In this document: piece by piece, positions 1 to 8,216 of the stretch | Position numbering within the stretch: position 1 is the stretch's first letter | Layout of the letters: every line of letters starts with the position of its first letter | NCBI RefSeq assembly: GCF_963681195.1 | Contig: NZ_OY808997.1 | Span: forward strand, 2,666,001-2,730,000 | DNA length: 64,000 bases | Source: Vibrio sp. 16 | Lineage (GTDB): Bacteria > Pseudomonadota > Gammaproteobacteria > Enterobacterales > Vibrionaceae | Direction: 5' to 3' | The notes under the pieces: model-generated | Database searches by the model: none | What the model was told of the DNA's origin: nothing | What the model saw: the letters and a program-made list of their open reading frames with translations, nothing else | Program-made: the position numbers and the translations under genes

Positions 1-1
1 A

Positions 2-607
2 AGTGAATCTCTTAATTTCTCAATTGATAAGCCTTACTTTCTTGTCACGTATCATCCAGTGACCTTAGGTGAAGAAGCTCCTGAAGAAAGTTTTCAAGCG
101 CTACTCGATGCTTTAGATACGTTTCCCGACCATCAAGTAATTTTGACGTATCCCAATGCGGATGATGGTGGGCGACGAATTATCCCAATACTTGAAGAAT
201 ATGCTAGAAGTAACCCTGAGCGTGTATTAGCAATACCATCGTTAGGGCAGGTACGTTATCTAAGTGCAGTCAAACATGCTGCTGCCGTTATCGGCAACTC
301 ATCTAGTGGTATTATAGAAGTGCCAGCCTTTGATGTTCCTACAGTGAATATAGGCTCTAGACAAAAAGGGCGTTTGGCTGCCAAAAGTGTTCTAAACGCA
401 GATGCTACAAAAGAATCTATCAGTAACGCGATTAGCCTTGCTGTGAGTAGAAAGTATAAAGCTGAAGATGAGAATATTGCTAACCCCTACGGACAGGGGG
501 ATAGTAGCAAGCAAGTCATAGAGATGATTAAAGGGCTGGATTTCGAACCTTGTAAGTCTTTTTATGATGTCAAAATTGAACCTGACTTAAACAAGAAAGT
601 AGAGTGA
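2..607 (+). CDS. neuC: UDP-N-acetylglucosamine 2-epimerase (hydrolysing), NeuC/LegG type, 5'-truncated by window edge
   Basis: The reading frame is open from base 2 and its start lies outside the window, so only about 201 C-terminal residues are visible. The GTG at 59 is internal, because the upstream codons read as coherent protein (...YFLVTYHPVT). The visible part is the C-terminal half of the GT-B-fold epimerase, with TYHPVTLGEE near the beginning and the nucleotide-site segment IGNSSSGIIEVPAFDVPTVNIGSRQKGR. The family converts UDP-GlcNAc, or a GDP-diacetamido sugar in the legionaminate pathway, to the free 2-epimer with release of the nucleotide. It sits 7 bp before neuB. The gene order downstream favours the legionaminic (LegG) over the sialic acid (NeuC) role; that choice is inference. 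Confidence 0.9.
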   Translation, partial: SESLNFSIDKPYFLVTYHPVTLGEEAPEESFQALLDALDTFPDHQVILTYPNADDGGRRIIPILEEYARSNPERVLAIPSLGQVRYLSAVKHAAAVIGNSSSGIIEVPAFDVPTVNIGSRQKGRLAAKSVLNADATKESISNAISLAVSRKYKAEDENIANPYGQGDSSKQVIEMIKGLDFEPCKSFYDVKIEPDLNKKVE

Positions 608-614
608 GACAATC

Positions 615-1688
615 ATGACTTTGATTATTGCCGAAGCGGGTGTAAACCATAACGGTCAAGAAGAATTAGCATTTGCTTTGGTCAATGCTGCTCACAAGGC
701 AGGAGCGGATATTGTAAAGTTTCAAACTTTTAAAGCAAAAAACCTAGTTACAGAAGAGGCTAAACAAGCCGAATATCAAGTAACAAATACTCAAAAGCAA
801 GAGTCCCAGTTAGCGATGTTAAGCCGTTTAGAGCTGTCTTACGAAACTCACCATGAGCTCGTAAAATACTGCGAATCCCTTGGTATTGAGTTTCTGTCAA
901 CAGCCTTTGATGTAGAAAGTTTAGACTTCTTGGTCAAGGAGCTTGGGTTAACGCGCTTGAAGTTGCCTTCCGGTGAGTTAACGAACGCTCCTCTTGTATT
1001 GGCTCATGCTCGTACCGGTTGTGATCTTATTGTATCAACAGGTATGGCAACACTTTCCGAAATTGAGACAGCTCTTGGAGTTATTGCTTTCGGTTATACA
1101 GCAGATGAAAAAGCAGAACCTTCGATGCTAGGTTTTCAAGAGGCTTATGCATCAGAAGCTGGTCAAAAAGCGCTAAAAGAGAAAGTAACAATTCTTCATT
1201 GTACGACGGAATATCCTGCTCCAATGGAAGAAATCAACCTACGAGCAATGGATACGCTAGGGCGAGCATTCGATTTGGCAGCAGGTTATTCGGATCACAG
1301 TGAAGGAATAACGATTCCTATTGCGGCTGTTGCTCGTGGTGCTGTTTTGATAGAGAAGCATTTTACGTTAGATAAAAACATGGAAGGTCCAGACCATCAA
1401 GCTTCTCTAGAGCCACAAGAGCTAGAGGCAATGGTAAAAGCCATCCGTCAGATTGAGATTGCATTAGGCTCTAGCGTAAAAACTCCTACAGTTTCTGAAG
1501 TGAAAAACAAATCCGTAGCGCGAAAAAGCTTAGTAGCAGCAATGGATATTGAAGAGGGGGAAGAGTTAACAGAATATAACTTCACAATTAAGCGTCCAGG
1601 AATTGGTTTGTCCCCTTATCGTTATTGGGAACTTCTTGGCACTAAAGCAACCAAAGGATACAAAGCAGGAGAGCTGATCATTGAGTGA
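615..1688 (+). CDS. neuB: N-acetylneuraminate/legionaminate synthase family protein
   Basis: This 357-residue protein condenses a 6-carbon diacetamido or N-acetyl sugar with phosphoenolpyruvate to form a nonulosonic acid. EAGVNHNG (residues 7-14) begins the TIM-barrel NeuB domain. FQTFKAKNLVTEEA and LKLPSGELTN are typical substrate and PEP segments. GYSDHSEGI and LIEKHFTLDKNMEGPDH mark the metal and PEP site. Roughly residues 295-357 form the C-terminal antifreeze-like SAF domain (KSLVAAMDIEEGEELTEYN). Length and domains are complete. The next gene overlaps its 3' end by 8 bp. Specificity (LegI or NeuB) cannot be read from sequence alone; the neighbours suggest LegI. Confidence 0.95.
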   Translation: MTLIIAEAGVNHNGQEELAFALVNAAHKAGADIVKFQTFKAKNLVTEEAKQAEYQVTNTQKQESQLAMLSRLELSYETHHELVKYCESLGIEFLSTAFDVESLDFLVKELGLTRLKLPSGELTNAPLVLAHARTGCDLIVSTGMATLSEIETALGVIAFGYTADEKAEPSMLGFQEAYASEAGQKALKEKVTILHCTTEYPAPMEEINLRAMDTLGRAFDLAAGYSDHSEGITIPIAAVARGAVLIEKHFTLDKNMEGPDHQASLEPQELEAMVKAIRQIEIALGSSVKTPTVSEVKNKSVARKSLVAAMDIEEGEELTEYNFTIKRPGIGLSPYRYWELLGTKATKGYKAGELIIE

Positions 1689-2346
1689 TGAGGTGAATCT
1701 TCCTATTGTAATGATTGGTGGAGGCGGTCATGCCTCAGTTCTTGCTGAAATATTGCTTGGTCAAGGAAGAGATATCATAGCTGTCGTTAGCCCTGTAGAT
1801 ATCAGTCAAAGAGTGGTATTTGATGGTATATCTCATTTAAAGAGTGATGACGATGTCCTTCGCTTTTCTCCAAATCAAGTGCGCTTGGTGAACGGTATTG
1901 GTGTGATGCCGAAGTCCAAACTTAAGCAAAAAGTGAATCAACACTTTCTCTCTTTGGGTTATCAGTTTGAGACGGTTATCGCGACCAGCGCATCGGTCTC
2001 GCCGTTTGCCAAAATAGGTGCAGGTTGTCAGATTTTACACTCAGCAATCATTCAAGCAGGTACGACGTTGGGTGACCACAGTGTGATTAACAGTACAGCG
2101 CTTATTGAACATGACGCTAGTATTGGCGATTATTGCCATATCGCACCCCGTGCGACGCTCTGTGGTCAAGTCAATGTTGGCGAGTCGGCTTACGTTGGTG
2201 CAGGTGCTACGGTTATTCAAGGCATCACGTTAGCTGCTGGTTGTATTGTTGGGGCGGGATCCACCGTCTTATCGGATGTACAGCCAAACACGATAACTTT
2301 TTCTAAATTAAAGCAAAAAAACAAGTTGTTCGAATATGATGAATAG
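1681..2346 (+). CDS. NeuD/PglD/LegH-type sugar acyltransferase (left-handed beta helix)
   Basis: The 221-residue product has the two-part layout of the NeuD/PglD family. A Rossmann-like N-terminus begins with VMIGGGGHASVLAEIL, and a hexapeptide-repeat beta-helix runs from about residue 95 (AKIGAGCQI, GDHSVINST, GDYCHIAPRATLCG, GESAYVGAGATVIQG). Family members transfer acetyl from acetyl-CoA to an amino or hydroxyl group of the nonulosonic acid or its precursor. The start is TTG at 1681. It overlaps the end of neuB and is supported by an AGGAGAG ribosome site at 1667-1673 with 7-base spacing. In a legionaminate pathway this could be the 4-N-acetyltransferase (LegH); an O-acetyltransferase is the alternative. 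Confidence 0.85.
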   Translation: MSDEVNLPIVMIGGGGHASVLAEILLGQGRDIIAVVSPVDISQRVVFDGISHLKSDDDVLRFSPNQVRLVNGIGVMPKSKLKQKVNQHFLSLGYQFETVIATSASVSPFAKIGAGCQILHSAIIQAGTTLGDHSVINSTALIEHDASIGDYCHIAPRATLCGQVNVGESAYVGAGATVIQGITLAAGCIVGAGSTVLSDVQPNTITFSKLKQKNKLFEYDE

Positions 2347-3397
2347 TTGGAAAAAAGCGGTATTATCGCCATCGCAAGCCATAAAAACCGCGTTAGAGAT
2401 TATCGATTCTGAAGCCCTGCGCGTAGCGCTAGTGGTTGCTGATGATAACCGCCTATTAGGTGTGGTGACCGATGGTGATATACGTCGAGGTTTATTAGCG
2501 GGTAAGGGGCTAGATAGCCCGGTGTCAGAGGTGATGAACTCTAACCCGATTACTGCCAAGGCTTCGAGTTCTCGAGAAGAGCTGATTGAGTTGATGAACA
2601 AGCTCGATATCCTATTTATCCCACTGATTGACGATGGCAAACTTACCGGTTTAGAAACGCTTCACGGCGCGCTAGTGGACAAACCAAGCTATGAAAACCC
2701 TGTGTTTATTATGGCGGGGGGCTTTGGTACACGATTAAGACCACTGACAGACTCTTGCCCGAAGCCAATGCTCAAGATTGGCAACAAACCTATTCTTGAA
2801 ACGGTGATCCGCAATTTTGTGAAAGCCGGCTTTGTGAATTTTTATATATCGACACACTACATGCCAGAACAGATCATCAATTACTTCGGTGATGGTTCTG
2901 ATTTAGGTATTAAAATCAATTATGTGCATGAAGATGAACCTTTAGGTACTGGTGGTGCTTTGGGGCTTTTACCTGAGTCTTTACCTGCAGATTTACCACT
3001 GATTCTGATGAACGGTGATGTGTTAACCAAGGTTGATTTCCAGCGCTTGCTTGATTTCCATCAGGAGAACCAGGCGGACGCGACAATGTGTGTGCGTGAG
3101 TACGACTATCAGATCCCTTATGGTGTAATTAATGGCGAAGGCAACAAAGTCACCAGCATGGTGGAGAAGCCGATTCAGCGATTCTTCGTAAATGCGGGCA
3201 TTTATGTTGTGTCACCAAGAGTTATCAACTCGGTACCAAAGAACTTCCGTATCGATATGCCAACGCTGCTTGAGCGTCACATGGAAGAACGCGATAACGT
3301 TCTGATGTTCCCTATCCATGAATACTGGCTAGATATAGGTCGTATGGATGATTTCAACCGTGCAAAAGCGGATATACACACACTAGGAATGGACTAA
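2336..3397 (+). CDS. CBS-domain sugar-1-phosphate nucleotidyltransferase (PtmE-like)
   Basis: The 353-residue protein is a fusion. Residues about 1-115 form a CBS pair (VVTDGDIRRGLL, VSEVMNSNPIT, LFIPLIDDGKLTG). The rest is a nucleotidyltransferase with the signature MAGGFGTRLRP at 126-136, followed by KPMLKIGNKPI and LMNGDVLT. The same architecture is found in Campylobacter PtmE, which makes GDP-glucosamine at the entry of the legionaminic acid pathway. Two ATG codons stand in tandem at 2336 and 2339. The gene overlaps the acyltransferase by 11 bp and ends 3 bp before the next start, so it is part of one operon. GDP specificity is inferred from context. Confidence 0.88.
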   Translation: MMNSWKKAVLSPSQAIKTALEIIDSEALRVALVVADDNRLLGVVTDGDIRRGLLAGKGLDSPVSEVMNSNPITAKASSSREELIELMNKLDILFIPLIDDGKLTGLETLHGALVDKPSYENPVFIMAGGFGTRLRPLTDSCPKPMLKIGNKPILETVIRNFVKAGFVNFYISTHYMPEQIINYFGDGSDLGIKINYVHEDEPLGTGGALGLLPESLPADLPLILMNGDVLTKVDFQRLLDFHQENQADATMCVREYDYQIPYGVINGEGNKVTSMVEKPIQRFFVNAGIYVVSPRVINSVPKNFRIDMPTLLERHMEERDNVLMFPIHEYWLDIGRMDDFNRAKADIHTLGMD

Positions 3398-3400
3398 CAG

Positions 3401-4363
3401 ATGAAATGTGTTGCCGTTATTGGTTTAGGGAATATTGCAACTCGTCATCGCAAAAACCTCAAGAAGCTTTTTCCTAATAGCAAGCTTGTTGCGATGTCTG
3501 CTAGTGGAAGAGCTCCCAAGCAAGCAGTCTCCGATTGTGACGTTATAGTTGATGAGATTAATGAACTTATCAACCATAACGTAGAGCTCGCCATTGTTGC
3601 ATCTCCTGCGCCATTTCATGCCAAGCATGCAATTCCTTTGATTGAAGCGAATATTCCGGTTCTAATTGAAAAGCCACTTTCTGTAAGTGTTTCTGATAGT
3701 GAGCTTTTGCTTCACGCTGCAGATAGGTTTGATACACCTGTAGCGATTGGCTACTGCTTGCGTTACTTATCATCGGCTATCGTGTTTAAGGAGCTATTAA
3801 TTCAACAAGCAGTAGGGCACATATATAACGTAAATGTTGAGGTTGGGCAGTATTTGCCAGACTGGCGCCCTAACAAGGACTATCGCAGTAGCGTTTCTGC
3901 AAATGCAGAACTAGGCGGTGGTGCACTCCTAGAGCTGAGTCACGAGCTCGATTATGTACAATGGCTATTTGGTTCACTTAATGTGAAACATGTGATCTTA
4001 CGCTCTGGTGATGAATTGTCGCTCGATGTCGAAGATTGCGCTGATATAGTTGCTATATGTCAAAGTGCAGTTTTTAATATCCACTTAGACTTCTTACAGA
4101 GAAAACCATACCGAAAATGTCGAGTTATCGGTAGCTTAGGTACCTTAGAATGGGATCTTATAAGAAACGAAATTACCCTTGCTAGCGCTAAAGGTGATGA
4201 AGTGCTTTACAGTGAACCGGATTGGGATAAGAACCAAATGTATTTGAATATGGTGACCGATTTTATCTCTAAAATTGAAAGGCGAGATCATTCCTGCATT
4301 GATGTCGAAGAGGCTAAGCAGAGTGTTGAGCTTATCCAGCAAATCAGAGCAGCCAGTCACTAA
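3401..4363 (+). CDS. Gfo/Idh/MocA family oxidoreductase (PtmF-like)
   Basis: This is a 320-residue NAD(P)-dependent oxidoreductase. The N-terminal Rossmann fold starts with VIGLGNIATRHRKNL. LIEKPLSVS carries the EKP motif typical of the family, and LGGGALLELSHELDYVQWLFG lies in the C-terminal substrate domain with its conserved His. It sits between the CBS-nucleotidyltransferase and the CMP-sugar synthase, the position PtmF occupies in Campylobacter jejuni. PtmF is linked to forming the GDP-amino-sugar precursor. The reaction here is not established by sequence. The start ATG at 3401 lies 3 bp after the preceding stop. Confidence 0.85.
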   Translation: MKCVAVIGLGNIATRHRKNLKKLFPNSKLVAMSASGRAPKQAVSDCDVIVDEINELINHNVELAIVASPAPFHAKHAIPLIEANIPVLIEKPLSVSVSDSELLLHAADRFDTPVAIGYCLRYLSSAIVFKELLIQQAVGHIYNVNVEVGQYLPDWRPNKDYRSSVSANAELGGGALLELSHELDYVQWLFGSLNVKHVILRSGDELSLDVEDCADIVAICQSAVFNIHLDFLQRKPYRKCRVIGSLGTLEWDLIRNEITLASAKGDEVLYSEPDWDKNQMYLNMVTDFISKIERRDHSCIDVEEAKQSVELIQQIRAASH

Positions 4364-4387
4364 AATATTGTTATTAAAGGCGTCACA

Positions 4388-5077
4388 ATGAAAAACCATG
4401 CTTTTATTTTTGCCAGAGGCGGCTCAAAAGGGTTGCCTGGTAAGAACATTAAACATTTAGCCGGTAAACCCCTGCTGCAATACTCCATAGATGTTGCGAA
4501 AGCATGTTCATCGATAGACAAAGTTTTTGTATCAACAGATGATGCGGCGATCGCTGAGGTTGCTTTGGAAAATGATGCGATCTTGATTGAAAGACCCGCT
4601 GAGCTTGCGTCAGATACCAGCCCTGAATGGCTTTCGTGGATGCACGCGGTTGAATGGGTTACTGATAACTATGGCTCGTTTGACCGCTTTGTCAGCCTGC
4701 CGGCAACCAGCCCTCTGCGTAGCGTTGATGATGTAGAAGGTGCAATCAAGCAGATTGCCGATAGTAACGCGGATGTTTGTATAGGTATCACACCTGCAAA
4801 TCGCAGCCCATACTTCAACATGGTTCGGAGAGGTGAAGCCGGAGACGTGCAGCTGATGAATCTGATTGAAGGTGGCGTTGCTCGTCGCCAAGATGCTCCT
4901 ATTGCCTTTGACATCACTACGGTTGTTTATGTCACCTCACCAAGTTATATCCTACAAAACCAAAGCCTGTTCGCAGGACGAGTAACAAGCATCGAAGTGC
5001 CAAAAGAGCGATCAGTCGATATCGACGATATTTATGATTTTAAATTGGCAGAAGCCATCGTAGAAGGCGGTCTTTAA
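4388..5077 (+). CDS. Acylneuraminate cytidylyltransferase family (CMP-legionaminate/CMP-sialate synthase)
   Basis: The 229-residue enzyme activates the nonulosonic acid as its CMP derivative using CTP. The nucleotide-binding loop FARGGSKGLPGKN sits at residues 8-20. KVFVSTDD, LPATSPLRSVDDVEGAI and the C-terminal ERSVDIDDIYDFKLAEAI (metal-binding Asp pair) are family hallmarks. It is the usual single-domain length. AAAGGCG before ATG 4388 is a reasonable ribosome site. In the ptm gene order it corresponds to PtmB/LegF. The next gene begins immediately after its stop codon. Confidence 0.93.
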   Translation: MKNHAFIFARGGSKGLPGKNIKHLAGKPLLQYSIDVAKACSSIDKVFVSTDDAAIAEVALENDAILIERPAELASDTSPEWLSWMHAVEWVTDNYGSFDRFVSLPATSPLRSVDDVEGAIKQIADSNADVCIGITPANRSPYFNMVRRGEAGDVQLMNLIEGGVARRQDAPIAFDITTVVYVTSPSYILQNQSLFAGRVTSIEVPKERSVDIDDIYDFKLAEAIVEGGL

Positions 5078-5851
5078 GTGGATAATTTATTAAAAGATAA
5101 AGTGATTTTTATCGCTGGTGCTGGTGGTTTATTGGGCTCTAAGCTCGTAACCAAAGTGCTTGCACAAGGCGCACGAGTGGTTGCTGCGGATATTAATGTC
5201 GACAGCATGAAAGCGCGTATTGAAAACCTAGGCTGTGATATTAACGCTGAAGCCGTTTCATTTCATACGCTTGATGTGACGAATGAAAGCGATGTTAAGC
5301 AGTTTTTCGCCCAGTTGGATGAGTCTGTTGATGGCGCAGTCAACGCGACCTACCCAAGAAACGCAACTTACGGAAAACACTTCTTCGATGTGAGCCTTGA
5401 AAGCTTTAATGACAACCTATCACTGCACTTAGGCAGTGCTTTTTTATTCTCTCAACAAGCCGCGTCTTATTTTCAGCGTAATACCAGAGAATTCTCACTC
5501 GTTAATATCTCTTCTATCTATGGTGTGGTTGCACCAAAGTTCGATATCTATGACAACACTCCGATGACCATGCCTGTGGAGTACGCGGCAATTAAAGCGG
5601 CGATTCAACATCTTAACAAGTATGTGGTTGCTTATGTGAACGACAGTCAGTTCCGCATCAACAGCGTTAGCCCTGGTGGCATTTTCGATCATCAACCTGA
5701 AGCCTTCTTACAAGCCTATAAAAAGAAAACTCATGGCGCAGGCATGCTAGATGTTGATGACGTAATTGGTGCGGTATTGTTCCTACTATCAGAGCAATCA
5801 AAGTACATCACCGGTCAGAACATCGTGGTTGATGATGGCTTTAGCCTATAA
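5078..5851 (+). CDS. Short-chain dehydrogenase/reductase (PtmA-like)
   Basis: A classical 257-residue SDR. The cofactor motif GAGGLLGS spans residues 14-21. NVNAT is replaced by AVNATYPRN near 87-95. Ser145/Ser146 and Tyr169-xxx-Lys173 (YAAIK) form the catalytic set, and a C-terminal YITGQNIVVDDGFSL closes the domain. It follows the CMP-sugar synthase as ptmA follows ptmB in Campylobacter. Start GTG 5078 abuts the preceding TAA with no gap, and the Shine-Dalgarno GAAGGCGG lies inside the end of the upstream gene. The substrate is unknown; it probably acts on a precursor in GDP-glucosamine formation or on the nonulosonate itself. Confidence 0.87.
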   Translation: MDNLLKDKVIFIAGAGGLLGSKLVTKVLAQGARVVAADINVDSMKARIENLGCDINAEAVSFHTLDVTNESDVKQFFAQLDESVDGAVNATYPRNATYGKHFFDVSLESFNDNLSLHLGSAFLFSQQAASYFQRNTREFSLVNISSIYGVVAPKFDIYDNTPMTMPVEYAAIKAAIQHLNKYVVAYVNDSQFRINSVSPGGIFDHQPEAFLQAYKKKTHGAGMLDVDDVIGAVLFLLSEQSKYITGQNIVVDDGFSL

Positions 5852-5892
5852 ACGGCAACACAGAATTCAAAACTTAGATTGGCATTAGTTAC

Positions 5893-6873
5893 ATGAAAGA
5901 CAATTTACTTATTATTGGTGCAGGTCAGTTGGGCAGCCGACACCTTCAAGCACTCGCGCAATTGGATGACAAGTTCAGCATCTATGTTCTAGACCCATCC
6001 GAGCAATCACTCGACGTTGCTAAACAGCGTTACCAAGAGGTTGCTCAGGAAACTTCTCCTGAGGTGATATACGTTACGGACATGGAAGCGATCGCTGGAC
6101 TGAACGTAGCAGTCGCGATTGTGGCGACAAACGCAGCCGTGCGCCTAGGTGTCGTTAAGCAGTTGATTGAAAAGCTAAAGGTTGACTACCTAGTTTTGGA
6201 GAAAGTTATTTTTCAATCTGCTGCACAACTTGTAGAAGCGGAAACTTTATTGGCAAACGCTGGCGTGAAGACTTGGGTTAACTGCCCAAGAAGGCAATTC
6301 CCTGCATATCAAGAGTTAGCGAAATATTGTCAAGGCGCTCAATCGGTTACTCTAGAAGTGAAAGGAAGCAACTGGGGACTGGGCTGCAATGCTATCCACT
6401 TTATTGATTTGTGGAACTATTTCGTGGGCTTCTCGAGTTATGAGTTGGATTTTCAAGCCAACGTCAGTGTTATTGATAGCAAGCGCCCTGGCTACAAAGA
6501 GCTCATTGGTGGGCTTTCAGCTAAATCAGACCAACATAGGCTAGCACTATATTGTGAGCAAACAGAAAGCGGTCAAGTCATGCTAGATATAACTTTGATC
6601 GCTGACGGTGAGCGAATTGAGCTCTCTGAACGTGAAGGTGCAGTGCGTTGGTTTAATCAAAATGGTGATACAGTACAAGAGTCGCCACTGCAGATTTTAT
6701 TCCAAAGCCAATTATCAAACAAAGTAGTATTGGATTTAATCAACAATCAAGACTGTGACCTGACGACGTTAACAGAATCAAGCATACTACATTCAGAGTT
6801 CTTACGCAAAGCCGCACCAATTTTCAACTCCAGTCCAAGCATTGAACAAGAACAGTTAGTTCCAATTACATAA
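5893..6873 (+). CDS. NAD(P)-binding Gfo/Idh-like oxidoreductase, function unassigned
   Basis: The 326-residue product opens with LIIGAGQLGSRHLQAL, a dinucleotide-binding GxGxxG in the same place as in Gfo/Idh/MocA proteins. LVLEKVIFQSAAQLVEAE takes the place of the usual EKP segment. HFIDLWNYFVGF resembles the substrate-domain helix. The gene is not part of the canonical ptm/leg set. It lies 41 bp after the SDR and 9 bp before another oxidoreductase, so the pair may add a redox or epimerisation step that makes a variant sugar. That role is inferred from position only. Confidence 0.75.
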   Translation: MKDNLLIIGAGQLGSRHLQALAQLDDKFSIYVLDPSEQSLDVAKQRYQEVAQETSPEVIYVTDMEAIAGLNVAVAIVATNAAVRLGVVKQLIEKLKVDYLVLEKVIFQSAAQLVEAETLLANAGVKTWVNCPRRQFPAYQELAKYCQGAQSVTLEVKGSNWGLGCNAIHFIDLWNYFVGFSSYELDFQANVSVIDSKRPGYKELIGGLSAKSDQHRLALYCEQTESGQVMLDITLIADGERIELSEREGAVRWFNQNGDTVQESPLQILFQSQLSNKVVLDLINNQDCDLTTLTESSILHSEFLRKAAPIFNSSPSIEQEQLVPIT

Positions 6874-6882
6874 GGTTTAAAA

Positions 6883-7833
6883 ATGATATTAATGATCGGT
6901 GCCGGAGCTATGGCACAAGAATACGTAAAAGTGCTTAATGGCCTAAAGCGTGACTTTGTTGTCGTAGGACGTAGCGAGGCTTCGGCAGTAAAGTTTCAAG
7001 ATGCGACTGGTATTAGCCCATATATTGGTGGATTAGATAAGTTTTGTGAGGCTGAAGATGTTCAACAATTCAAGTTTGGTATTGTTACAACAGGAGTTGA
7101 GCAACTGGCACCAACAACGATCAAATTGATTGATAATGGTGTTAAAAAAATTTTGGTGGAAAAACCAGGTGGGCTAGACGCAAAAGAGATTGAAAAGCTC
7201 GCAAAGTACGCTGAATGCAAGAGTGCTGAGGTTTATGTAGCATACAATCGTAGATTCTTCTCATCCCTACTTGCTGCGAAAGAAATTATTAAACTCGATG
7301 GCGGCGTGCAGAGCTTTAATTTTGAATTGACTGAATGGGGACATGTTATCTCGAAGTTGAATAAAGCTGAAGGTGTAAAAGAAAACTGGTTCTTAGCAAA
7401 TACGACTCATGTTGCGGATATGGCATTTTTTCTTGGAGGATTCCCAAAGAAACTAAGTTGCTTCGTTAGCGGTAGTGAAGACTGGCATCCGCGTTCATAT
7501 AATTTCTCTGGTGCTGGAGTTTCAGAGTCAGGTGCTTTGTTTGCTTATCATGGTAATTGGGGAGCTCCAGGTCGTTGGAGTGTCGAAGTACTGACTGGTG
7601 CACATCGTTTGATTTTTAGACCGATGGAAAAGCTACAAATTCAGAAATTGGGCAGCGTGTTGATTGAAGAATTAGAAGTAGATGATGCTCTGGATATTCA
7701 ATATAAGCCTGGATTGTATAAACAAACAGAAGCTTTTTTACAAGGTCAAACCGACGAGCTTTGTAGTTTAAGTGAACAGTTTTCTATGCTCCCTGTATAT
7801 GAAAAAATGGCAGGGTATACAGTCATTAATTAA
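6883..7833 (+). CDS. Gfo/Idh/MocA-like oxidoreductase, function unassigned
   Basis: This 316-residue protein starts with MILMIGAGAMAQEYVKVL (Rossmann fold). It has the EKP motif in ILVEKPGGLDAKEI and the active-region peptide YVAYNRRFFSS, where the conserved Arg/Tyr pair of the family sits. It is the last gene of the nonulosonic acid block. AAGG seven bases before the ATG gives a plausible ribosome site. The next gene begins nearly 400 bp away and is much richer in A+T, so a transfer boundary lies here. The substrate is not predictable. Confidence 0.8.
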   Translation: MILMIGAGAMAQEYVKVLNGLKRDFVVVGRSEASAVKFQDATGISPYIGGLDKFCEAEDVQQFKFGIVTTGVEQLAPTTIKLIDNGVKKILVEKPGGLDAKEIEKLAKYAECKSAEVYVAYNRRFFSSLLAAKEIIKLDGGVQSFNFELTEWGHVISKLNKAEGVKENWFLANTTHVADMAFFLGGFPKKLSCFVSGSEDWHPRSYNFSGAGVSESGALFAYHGNWGAPGRWSVEVLTGAHRLIFRPMEKLQIQKLGSVLIEELEVDDALDIQYKPGLYKQTEAFLQGQTDELCSLSEQFSMLPVYEKMAGYTVIN

Positions 7834-8216
7834 AGATGGCATATGTAATATAAATACAATCTCATGCTTTACTCTAAGGTAAGGTTAATTAACGATTTAA
7901 AGTCATATCAAAACCATGAAAAAACGAATAGCTTTAATAGCATGAGATTTTTTGGAAACTACTCAAATAGAATAATCGCGTTGCAGTTCAGCCTCGAAAT
8001 GAGTTTTATATATGTTTGCTAGATTTAAGTGATTGAAGCGAAAAGTATAGGCAGCAAGGGATTGGTCTTTTACTTAGTGTTTAAACTAACAAAACTAATA
8101 TTAATAAAAGTCTAGGCGTATATTTGCATTGTTAAAGTGGTAGAAAAATAATTTAAGTAATCAAAAATCCAAAATATAATATCAAGATTAATGTGGATAT
8201 CACAAGAGAAATACTA
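7834..8216 (+). other. AT-rich intergenic gap inside the polysaccharide cluster
   Basis: I see no credible gene in this 383-bp stretch. It marks the change from moderate-GC nonulosonic acid genes to strongly AT-rich cluster genes. A weak promoter-like pair (TTGCAG near 7981 and TTTATA about 18 bases later) is present, but I would not rely on it. The region may be a recombination scar between serotype-specific modules. Confidence 0.5.

Noticed and set aside
59..607. Start of the neuC-like gene at GTG 59
   Set aside because: The upstream codons to base 2 read as the continuing epimerase sequence, so the gene is truncated by the window and not started there.
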